Origin: Neospora caninum Liverpool
Taxonomy: Eukaryota > Apicomplexa > Conoidasida > Eucoccidiorida > Sarcocystidae
Reading direction: 5' to 3'
DNA: 64,000 nt
Assembly: GCF_000208865.1 (NCBI RefSeq)
Contig: NC_018388.1
Location: 868,001 to 932,000 of the forward strand
The translations under genes were made by a program, and so were the position numbers. Every line of letters starts with the position of its first letter. Within the stretch, counting starts at the first letter, position 1. Positions 43,101 to 52,737 of the stretch are shown one piece after another. The notes beneath the pieces were generated by a model. The model was not told the origin of the DNA. It did not search any database and saw nothing but the letters and a program-made list of their open reading frames with translations.

Positions 43101-46100
43101 CCGAGCCGCCCGTCTTTCTCGGGTGAGCCCTTGGCTTTCTGTCTTTTTCTCCCCCGTTTCGCTCCCCCTTTTCCCCTCCGCCTTCCGCAAGGGTTGCTTG
43201 CCTGGATATACACCGCGAGAAAGAGTCGATTTCGCGGAAAGAATGCGAGAGCGACTTCCGACGCGCGTGCCAGTACATCTTTTGTCGCGTTTTCCAACGA
43301 CTTCCCGCGTGCGTGTTCTCGCGTCGCTCGGCTGGCTACCCCCTCGGCCTCGCCTTCTCCGCGCCCAGCTTTTTCTCGGCTTTCCGTCGAAACAGCGAGG
43401 CGAAGCGGAGAGCGCCCCAGAGCAACCAGAAGCGACAAGAGAAAAGTGAAAAGAAGTTCGACGCAGCGCGCCTCTTCGCCACTGAGTTGCGGCCCCGCCT
43501 CCGCGGCCGTGCATGCGCCCGTCACGTTCCTTTCAGACACGCCGGCCAGGAAATGACAGTCGCGGGGAACTTCCCCAAGGTGTGCTCCCTTTTCCTCGCC
43601 GAGACCGCCCGACGGATGCCAACCCTCGGGGGCGCGCTGACGCGGGAGATAAGAGAGAAGACGAGGAAGAGCGGAGCCGCTCAAGACCCGCCACGCCGCG
43701 ACGGATGGGGATGCCGGAGAGAGGGCGGCAGAGAGAATGGAGAGGAGAAAGATACACGAATAAAGCGGGGAGGAAAGAAGAGGAAACTCCTGCGCGCACC
43801 GAAATCCACACACACAGGCGCACACGAACAAACACACATAACAATGCACGCAACACACCGGCAAGGGACACGAACCTGTGAACTCCCCCTAGACTGTTTT
43901 GCTCCTGCGCGCGGGCTTGCATTTCGGCGCAACTATAGGTCGCCGCACACAGTGGACGCTGCGTTGCCTCCACAGAGTCACGGATGTACCCGTGGACATG
44001 TGCCCAGTCCGCCGTGTGTGGATTCCCTGTGTACGCCTTTCCCACGAGGCGGGGAAGACATAAGGCGGCCATGCACATCGCATACGACAGGAGACTCTCC
44101 CTCGGCCCTCGGGACAGCCCCGGCGGGGGTTTCTCGACTCCCGAGGCGCAGCGCGAGGACGTCGAATTCTTCGACTCTGTCCTCGTACACTTCAGAGGGA
44201 ATGGCGCCAAACACCCCACTCGCGGTTGAACCACTTCGCCTGTGTCTCCTCATTCTTCTTCCCTTCCTTCTTTCTCTCTTCAGTCTGCCTCTCTTCCTTC
44301 TTTCTCTCTTCACCCTCTTCCCCTCCTTTTTTCTCTCTTCAGTCTGCCTCTCTTCCTTCTTTCTCTCTACACCTTCTTCCCCTCCTTCTTTCTCTCTTCG
44401 CCTTCTTCCCCTCCTTCTTTCTCTCTCCAGTCTGCCCCTCTTCCTCCGTCCCCCTCCACATGAAACGACAAGAGACATCAACGAAATTGTGGTTTTGCGC
44501 TCGTGAGTGTCTCTCAATAACTAGCTGAGTGCTTGTATGATAATCATATCAATGCATTACCAATTACGGTGTGCAGCATTTCCTATGCTCCTTAACATCA
44601 CAGCCATCTAATCATATCGTACCTGAATGGTATTTTCTAGCATACTCTGCGGTGTTAAAAGTAATACCATCCGCAGCCGGTGGTTTGTTAGTATTTATGT
44701 CATCAACATGTCAAGGAAATATCAATAATGATGAAACTTATTTGATTAACATAACAACATAGAAGATTAAGCTGTGCCTGTCGAAGCACCTGGAAAGCCG
44801 AGACGGGTTATCGGCGGCACCGCTCTCGGGTGAGCGCATGCGTACCTGCTCCTGGCGTGGAGGGACGGCGGCGAACTTGTCTCTGGCCAGGGCGTTCAGT
44901 TTCTCGGTCAGTCTTCGCTTGGCAGCGATGAGGCGCTTGCGATCAAGGAAGGACAAAGCGGGCGGCCTCTCCCGCTCTTCTTCCCTTTCTCGATTTCCTC
45001 GGGCCTTTAACGGCGGCTCTGCCGGGAGGCCTGCCGCGCGAGGAGACAAGTCGTCGAAATTTCCTTCTGCTGCGCAACACGCCACGCCCACTGCCCGCTC
45101 AGAGAGCCCCGCGCCTTCCCACGGCAACAGGCAGGGCGCTCGCAAAGACGCGGGAGAAGCGAAGAGGGGGGAAAGCCAGCAGAGCGCCGGGAGGCTGCGG
45201 TCGAGCGGGGCGCGACACGCGTCGTGGAGAACCAGCACCTCCTGGGGCGAGAGGGAGGAGAGAGGCGAGTCGGCACCGACCGGGAGGGGCCAGGGCGGAG
45301 GCAAGGAGAAGTCAGGCGCTTTTTGGGAAACGATTTCAAGGTGAGCCCAGGACGCCGCGAGAGGCAGGTGGTGGGAGAAGGCTGAGCAACAGGTGAACAT
45401 GACGTTCCTGGCAGACGCCAGAGCGCACCTGTTTTCCTTTGTCTTTGCGTCGCCACTCTGCGCGCCTCTACAGCGTTCCGACGAAGGCACCGAGGCCGAG
45501 CAAGGCGAGGGTGCGGAGGAAGAGAAGAGACGTGCTCCCGGGTGCTGCTGGAAAGCTTCGTGGTAGAGGGAGGACGCGTACGCGAGCCAGAGGCCGGGAC
45601 AAGACGGAAAGAGGCGCAGGACGGCCTTGGTCACTCTGGAGAAGCGCAGAAAGAGACACACAGAGAACTTTCTGGAGAGCGAGACGGTCCATGAAAGCAC
45701 GGTCACTGCAAACGACTGCCCGAAACCACGTGCTTCTAGAACACGTGTGGCTCCGGCCGATAGAGTCTCGGACGCTACAAAAAGGTGCTTTCCACTGTCA
45801 TCTGCCGGACCCATGCAATCCGCGACGCGCAGACGGGGAAAGCTGTCTCTGCGGAAGAGGGCCGTACAGACGCCCAGTGCATGCGCCTCATAGACTCTCT
45901 AATTCACCGGGGCCGGGCATGGGGGAGGTTTAGGTACGGGGTAGGTACGTTGTCGCCGCAAGGGGCGTCGAGCCGAGAGCGCAGTGGCCACGGAGAACCC
46001 AGCGACCGTTCTCGAAGTCCACCGACGCCGCGAAAAGAACACGCAGGCGAAAAAGGGAGACGAGCCGGACTGGCAGAGACACCGCCGCCCGAAGAGGGGG

Positions 46101-49100
46101 CGAGACAGAGAGAAGAGAGGCGAGAAGACGAAAAAAGGAGAAGCGAGAGAGGCGCGACGGACGACACCTGGCGAAGACTGCAGACGGCCTTACTTGGGAT
46201 TCCGACACGCCGCCATGACGCAGTACGCCACCAGAGGATCTCCAGGAAGACAGAGCAGCGCCTGGGAAAACGGGGCGGGAACAGACAAAGTCGGGAAACA
46301 CAAGGGAGGAAAGAGGACTTTAACAGATGCGAGCAGAACGAACCTCGAGGCGCGGAGCCGTGCTCCAAAAGGAGCGGAGCGGCGCCGAGAAGGAAGAAAG
46401 AACAGAAGCGTTGACGAATCGGAGGAGGCGAAGAAAACAAAGCACGAAGCAGCGCGGAAGGGCGCGAGACAAGAACGTTCACGGGGAATGCGAGAAGGCG
46501 AAGAGAGGGACCATGGCAACGCCACAAGAGGAGGCACGGGGAGGAACTCTGAAGGATTCAAATGAGATGCAGACGCCAAAAGGACAGCGAAAGGGCCCCA
46601 GGGAGGAGTGGAAACGCGAGGACAAAAATTGAACTTTTCATTTAAAAACGCAGCCATGCACAACGGGAGAGCAAGCAGGAACCACGCGCGAGCGAACGGC
46701 TGTTGGTGGCCTTGGCGATGCTGGAAACGAACGGAGCGACCCCCGTTAACAGACAAGCAGGCAAATTGGAACTGCCGGAAGGAAAAAACGGCACCAAAAC
46801 GAAAGGCAGGAACCTCCAACGTCACCGCTTTTCAAGACGCTGAGGTATCGCTAATTAAACACGATAGGTTTTCTGGCGCATGTGTGCGTTGACCTTCGCT
46901 GTCTTCCGTTCTTATGGCCGACCGGCGAGAATGGGCGCAGTCGGGGCACGGTCGCGTTCGCCTGGAGCCGTCTCGCCCCGTTTTCTGTGTTACCTGGGAA
47001 GAAAGAAGACCAATGAGTTGCGCGCGAGTTCGCGCTTCTTTCATTTTCTTGGTCTCGTCTTCGATCGAGAGATCGTGTGGCAGAGACGGCTCGCGCTCCC
47101 TGTCGCCTCCTCGACCTGCACCACCACCTCTGTCGTGTGTTCTTCCACCGTCTCCCGGTCCTTCTCCGCTTTTTTGCCGTCCGCCTTCGTCCGGCTCTTC
47201 CGCTTCTTCTTCTCTGCGTCTTCTCTCTCCGATTGCCTCCTGCTTCGTCCTCGCCAGCCTGGCTACACTGTCGCTCAGCTGCGCTTCAACGCCCTTCCAG
47301 AGTCCGCTGAGCGTCGCCGCGAGCGAGGAACGGGCGCTGTCTTCCACAAACGTTCTGTCGGGCCACCACGAGCCGAACAGCGCGCCAGGGTGTCCCTCCC
47401 TGCTTCGTTTTTTCTTGGGCTTTTCCTTCTCTTCCAGTTTCCCTTCCGGAGGCGCCGCCCGCTCGGCGGAGTCCGGGTCCTCGAACTGTACAAGGCGACT
47501 CGAGCGGTCGCGGCTCTCTGCCTCGTGCGCTGCCGCTCGCGAGGGACTACCGGCAACCCCCTGAGGCGAAGGGGCAACCGGAGACCACGAACCGCCGGGG
47601 GAAGGCGACCCAAACTTTGACGGGACGCTGAGGAGACTGACGGTGAAAAGAAGCCGCGCATCGGCCGCCCCCTCAATGGCGCGCGCGGCTCTCGGATCGT
47701 TGGAGCAGAACCGATGGACAGACGGCGACGCTAAGGCGTCTAGGCCTGCGAGGAGCCGGTCCCTCTGCTCCTGCTTCCTCCGCTCGTCTCTCTGCCAGTC
47801 TTCTCGACCTTCTTCGCCGCTGCGCTCGCTGTCACGTTCGTCGGCAACAGAACGCGCCTCCGCAGGGAGACAAAGACGCGTGAGGAGCTCGCCAACGGCC
47901 GGTGCACGACTGCGCCCGCGCGAGGTCCACGGAGACGCGGAGCTGAAGGCGAGGCTCTCGGTCGCGTTGTGCGGATCAGACGCCAGAGCGTCTTCACACT
48001 CTGGCGTCTGCTCCGCGTCCTGTTCCGCGTCCGCCTCCCCTGCGTCGTCTGCCCACCACGCGAGTGTCTCGCTGGCCTCTTCGGCGGCGAGGAACCAGTC
48101 GAAAAGAGCGGCGGTCGTCGTGGCGCGCTCGGTATGGTGGAGGAAGAGGGCGAGGAGTTTGTCGGGGTCTTCCGTGAGCTCTGCTCGGCTGCAACTCGGC
48201 CTCGCGGGCAAGAGGCGTCGAGAAGCCGCCTTGGCCCTTCTCCGCCTTTCTTCGTCGAGGAAGGAAAAGGCGCTCACGTGCGCCTCGCAGACGCGCCGTC
48301 GCTCGCTCTTCACCCACTCGTCGACAGCCTCGCAAAGCCGGAGGCCGTCCGCAGCCTCGTCGGTCTTCGCCTCGAGAGGCGCCGAAGCAAGCGAGCTCGC
48401 GGGACGCATCATCGACGCGAGCTGGAGCGTCGAGTGCAACAGGTAGCCGGCGCACGGATCGCCGAAATGCAGGTTGTGCGGGGACGCGAAGGCGAGCTGA
48501 AGGCGCACACCCCGCGACACACGACATGCATGCAAGAGTGGTATCAAACCAAACGCTGAAGTCTAGGTGCGGAAGCCGCAGAGAGGCGTCGCCTTCGGCA
48601 GCGTCGCCCTCTCCCACTTCGACGGCGACCTCTTCTTCTCTGGTCGATTCTCTCTCTCCTCGTCGAAAGTCTGGATATGTCTCACCTCGAGTTGCTGCAT
48701 CCCGAGCATGCGGCCTCCGGGGCCGAGACTCGCCGCGTAGACTTCGGCGTGGAGGAAGGCCTGGAGCAGGCGAACAACAAAGCCGTGGTGTCCACCGCGA
48801 ATCTCGCAAGGGACCAGCCCCCCGAGGAGAACCTGAAGGCGAGCGTCCTCCGCGGAGAAGTCGGCGCCCCGTTCGGCAGCGGGAGTTTGCCGCGGCTCTG
48901 CGTCGCTCGTCTTCCGGGCCTTTGACCCCGCGGCCTCTCGACGCGCCGCGCGCTGCGCGAGGAGCTCGACAAGGTCGCCTGCGAGCGCTCGCGACGCCGA
49001 GACTGAAAAGCAGTCAAAGATCCCCACCGCGGAGAAAAAGTGCTCGAGCCAGAGCCGCCCTTCCCACAGGTCCGACGAGGCCCAGGCGGGGACGCCAGAG

Positions 49101-49790
49101 CCACGTTCTGCCTGTGCGGCTGCGGCGCTTCGCGCGCCGTCCTCAGCAGCGCCGGGAGAAAAACCCGCCGAGCTCTCTCCGGTCGCGACGCGCCGGTTCG
49201 CTGGTACCGTGTCGGGAGTCTGCACGGGCCGTGATTCCTGGCGCTTCCCGGGGAGATCCAACAGCGCGCGGCGCCAGAGAAAGAGAGCATGCGCGGGTTC
49301 GTCGTAGAGCGAAGAGAGAAACAGAGAGAGAAAGAGAAGCTGGAGACTGTCGGGCGCCTCCCGGCGGGCTCTGGAAAGCAGCGCGAGTTGCCGGTGCGCC
49401 GCAGTTTCGGAGAACGAGGTGGTACTTCGGCGGGATTTGCTGAAAAAGAGAAAAAGGGGTTCGAAGGAAACCAGGGACATCCAGTTCGCCGCATCTCCGG
49501 GGCCCCGCCGGCAACGCAGGCCGAGCCGCTGGCGAAACTGATGCACCTGAAGCGCGACCTCCATCTCGCCGCCTGCGACGGACGGGGCCTGGACTGCGGG
49601 ATGCTCCCTCCGGAGCGTTTTCTCGTTTTCCCCAGACAGGGTCGCGCCTTCGACGTCAAACGTCACGCCCACCGTGTACAGCCCCGCAGCGTCGTCTCCG
49701 CCTTGCGCGCGCGCGCGGTCTCCGCGTTCCCCACTTGCTTTCGCCGCGGGGCGACCGCCAGGAAGCGGGGGCCCCGACGCCGAAACATGG
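40120..49790 (-). CDS. NRDE2: NRDE2 homologue (HAT-repeat nuclear RNA-surveillance factor), 5' end unresolved
   Basis: Minus-strand exons in order: about 49790-48686, 48496-46994, 46261-46194, 45635-44846, 44189-44046 (tentative), 43636-42920, 42854-42184, about 41300-41215 (acceptor uncertain), 40558-40120. The other junctions agree in phase. Order and content follow the NRDE2 family as I recall it: VHQFRQRLGLRCRRGPGD..NWMSLVSFE, the QLALLSRARREAPDSLQLLF and ALFLWRRALLDLPGK helices, FDWFLAAEE, the HAT-type AVLRLFPSCPGLWLAYASSL, ASEVALAFFPRNRLFLAVYI, HFRRRHTDALDVRHRLL, and the C-terminal RVLLRGITQCPYSKRLWLLR and EEMWEKGIALHLDPL. NRDE2 binds the exosome-linked helicase MTR4 in animals and its fungal relatives act in nuclear RNA silencing and surveillance. 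Ser/Arg/Glu-rich inserts make it much larger than the animal protein. The N-terminal part was not found; the gene at 51119-52737 may supply it. Intron 4 carries a mitochondrial-derived insert. Confidence 0.8.
44245..44456. repeat. Polypyrimidine/polypurine imperfect tandem repeat
   Basis: About 200 bases of almost pure CT on the plus strand (GA on the minus), built from imperfect copies of a roughly 25-55 base unit with TCTCTCTTCAGTCTGCC and CTTCCTTCTTTC as landmarks. On the minus strand it precedes the tentative exon 44189-44046 of the NRDE2-like gene and sits in its intron. All three plus-strand frames and the minus-strand Lys/Glu/Arg frame are open because of the composition. Confidence 0.9.
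44510..44762 (+). pseudogene. Mitochondrial-derived insert (NUMT) with a cytochrome b fragment
   Basis: A sharply AT-richer block with no resemblance to its surroundings. On the plus strand it reads HIVPEWYFLAYSAVLKVIPS followed by GGLLVFMSS, the PEWY region of apicomplexan mitochondrial cytochrome b that forms part of the quinol-oxidation site. The frame is closed on both sides and the flanking AT-rich segments (about 44510-44595 and 44705-44762) do not continue cytochrome b in frame, so the insert looks like a patchwork of mitochondrial pieces. It lies in intron 4 (44190-44845) of the minus-strand NRDE2-like gene, antisense to it. It is a non-functional fragment. Confidence 0.88.
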
Positions 49791-51118
49791 CGGAGAGTAG
49801 GGAGAAGAATGGAAGGAGACGGAAACGAAGAAGAGAGATGAGAGAAATTCCAAAGCGTGGGGCGACCCGTGGCGCGCGAGAGTCGCGCGAGGACGGTCGA
49901 CGAAGTGGACGAGCGCCCGACGACAAACGGGATTCTGACCGAGCAGCAGACGCACACAGCAAACAACGCTCGCGCGTCTGCGGAGCTGTCAAACTCTGCG
50001 GCTCCAAATCCCCAGAAAACTCAAAACGGGGCGGGGGTCAGTGCGAGGCCCCACGGAGACACAGGGCGCTTCGAGATGTGCAGCCAGAGGACGCAGTTTG
50101 CGTTTCAGAAACAGATCTTGCTTCCTGGTGCATGCGGGACCGGCACACAAAGCACGGGGGGAAGCAAGCCTGCGTAGGACCACAACACCGCAGTCCGCTC
50201 CTCCACGCAGTGAGGCTGGAGCCGAGAACGCCACATTCTAACTCCAGATAAAACGATATCCTTTCGATCTCCTGCTCCGTGTTGCTGAGCTGGATCGCTC
50301 TGTACTTACCACGAACAGGCGTAGGGATACACACGGGCATGCCTAGATAACTAAGTATACAACAACATGTACACACATAAGCATGGCTACAAATATGTAC
50401 GTACACACATACATCTATATACATTTACATATATTTATATGTATATGCATATATATATATATATATATATACAAAGTCGTTTGCCCTCAGGTGCGTCGGC
50501 GATTCTTCTATGTAGAAAAAGTTTATCAGAACCCAGTTCACTTCATGACGTTGGGAGACGGTTTTTCTCGTGGCGTTCTCGGGCGAGAGGCCAGTGAAAA
50601 TCCGAAGAGGCACAAGCTCGATCCCAGAGCGCCGTCGAGTCGAGGCCTGGAGTAGCGCCAATGACGGATGTGCGGGCAAGCCGACTCCAGCTTTTTGAAG
50701 TCACAACGTTGCCGCGAGAGTCGAAAGCCTAAAATATTCTAGGGGCGCGCCGCTCTCGATATGTCCCAGCAGCAGCGGTGAAACTACGGAAGTGTCGCGT
50801 CATTCCCACCCGCCCGGCGTAAAAATGCATTCATCCAGTCTAGGAGGAGTGTATGGACCACCTACGCATGGAACCAGGCACGCTGGCAGGAAAGCGACTC
50901 CCCAGGAGACGAACCCTGCCGGACGCTGAGCGTGGAACATCTAACCCTTTTGGCCGGATGATTCACATAGACGCCAGAAGAGTGTAGAGAGGGAGTGTCC
51001 CTTCCAATTGGGTTCTTGTTGGCTCTTGTCACGCCTCAGAACGAGCGGCGAACCCTCTTTCGATCTAGTGTTTGCACACTGCAATATTTACCTGGTTTCA
51101 GTGCAAGCACCAGCTTAC
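49791..51118. other. Gap between the NRDE2-like exons and the next minus-strand gene
   Basis: Intron or spacer: its nature depends on whether the two minus-strand blocks form one gene. It holds a (TA)n tract and, at about 50491-50654, a segment open on both strands. Read on plus, it follows a good acceptor (ccctcag) and encodes VRRRFFYVEKVYQNPVHF and onward to a stop; read on minus, it follows an acceptor (ctactccag at about 50650) and joins in phase with the exon ending at 51119. Neither reading is recognised. Confidence 0.4.
50449..50471. repeat. (TA)n microsatellite
   Basis: A TA dinucleotide run preceded by ACATA/TATG-type degenerate repeats from about 50365, in the gap between the two minus-strand gene blocks. 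Confidence 0.93.
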
Positions 51119-52737
51119 CTCTCGTAGAACGGAAGGCCGTCGTCGCGTGCTTGAATCTCCGGTCTCTTGGCCTCGTCGGACGCCTGGTGGCTTTCTTTCA
51201 CTCTCGTCTCTTTCGCCCGCTTCTTTAGCGAATCAGGTTGTACCTTGTAGTCGGTGAGTGTGAAGGAAAGTAGACGAAGGACAGGGCCCTCTTCTTCCCC
51301 TTCAGTCTCGTTCCCTCGCTTCTCCCTCCTTCTCGGACTGTCATGCAGGAGGCCAGAAGGCAACAGCTTTCTCCTTTCATTCTTCGTCTGTCGTTTCTCA
51401 ACCTCAGCGAGCCGGGGCCCCGGGCGTGCAGTCAAGTGTTCTTCCTCGTCGTCTTCGGGGCCTTCACAGGGCGTTTCTGGCCCTCGCCCCGCGCTTTTCT
51501 TATGCTCCCTCTGACTGGAAAATACCGTCGTGGGGTGCGAGAAGCCCATGAGCTGATCAAAGTCTTCCGCTGAGAAGATGGACGAAGGCGGCGGCATCAG
51601 TGAATCGAAGTCAGCATCTTCAAAAGCCGTCATGTCGCCTCGCTCTTGCCTTCTTGATCGTCTCTTTACTGTCTCTTCATCTCGCCCGAGAAGACACTTC
51701 ACTTCCAAGAGACTCTTCTCCTCTGCGTTCTTTCTCTTTCGCTCTTCTTCCTCTCGCCGAACCGCAGAGCCCGAGATGGGTCTGAGGCTGGCCGCGGCCT
51801 CGTCCCGTCCCCTCTCGAGCCGCGGCCCGCTCGGCACACCAGCGGTGGCGCCCAACGAGCGGTCTCCGCGACCGCCAAGAAGAGACACGTCGAAGCTCCG
51901 CCCCACCGTCAGCCATTTGGGCTTCAGCGAACCCTCGGAACGTCCTTCAGCAACTTCGGCAGCAGACGGGAGAGTTTGGAGGGAACCGTTCTTCGGCGCC
52001 GAAGCAGAGAAAGGAAACGAAGTTGGAGCCGCGGGCCTCTCACCTAGCGCCTGGTGAAAGAGAGACATGGACGAGGAAACCGACAGCTCTTGTGCATCTG
52101 CGCGACCAGGCTGAGAGATGCGGCGGAACGAGGCCGCCCTGGAGGACAGAGAGGCAGGTTCCGTTCCCCAGGCTCCTACAGAAGTCGCATCTGCGTGACT
52201 CACGCCCCGCTGCACGGCAGCTGAGGTAGCGTACGCCGGAAAGGCAGCAGGCGCTTCATCCCCGTCTTCATCTGGTTGGTCCCCGTGGGCGTCTGCTATC
52301 CCAAGTCCCCTCCGCACGTTTCCCGCCAAGAAGGAAGACGCTTTGCGCCTCTCCAGTAAGGATGCAGACGATGAAGGTGAAGAGCTTTCCTCCCTGGCGT
52401 TCGTCGCGGCCTGAAGGGGCCAGCGTTCTTCTCTCCCCTCTTCGTCGTCTGAGCAAAGATCAATTATGACAGGCGACTGACTGGCAGGCGACGGCGACGA
52501 CAGGGGAGAAGCGAACGAGAGTTTGTTGGATTTTTCAACGCCCTGACGCGTCGAGCCGATGGGGGAGCGACGGCGTCGGCGCTCACGCCCGGGCGACGGA
52601 GAGGGAGAAGTTTCCTTTCTCGCTCTTTCTTTCTTCCTCTTTTTGGGTCGCGGCGGCGACGGGGAAGAAGCGGAAACATGCGGAGGGCGGGCCGCCCCTC
52701 CCTCCTCTCTCCTGCGCTTGCGAGTGGCGAAAAACAT
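51119..52737 (-). CDS. Disordered, basic and acidic nuclear-type protein with a SUMO-interaction-like motif
   Basis: One long minus-strand exon from ATG at 52737 (MFFATRKRRREEGG) to a strong donor at 51119/51118 (ctacgagag|gtaagc), 539 codons plus two bases. The upstream in-frame codon at the end of the longer frame is GTG, so the ATG is preferred. The N-terminus is a run of Arg/Lys clusters (KKRKKERARK, RERRRRRS) that look like nuclear localisation signals. Residues 90-100 read VIIDLCSDDEE, a hydrophobic core followed by acidic residues and thus a classic SUMO-interaction motif by pattern. The rest is Ser/Glu/Arg-rich, with a short acidic-aromatic patch (FSAEDFDQLMGF). The 3' exon is unresolved: one phase-consistent choice is a small terminal exon starting at about 50649; another is that this is the missing 5' part of the NRDE2-like gene, whose relatives also have basic Ser-rich N-termini. 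No enzymatic domain is visible. Confidence 0.68.

Noticed and set aside
44226..44528. Ser/Leu/Phe-rich plus-strand frame that looks like a membrane protein
   Set aside because: It is the translation of the CT tandem repeat, and all three frames show the same bias.
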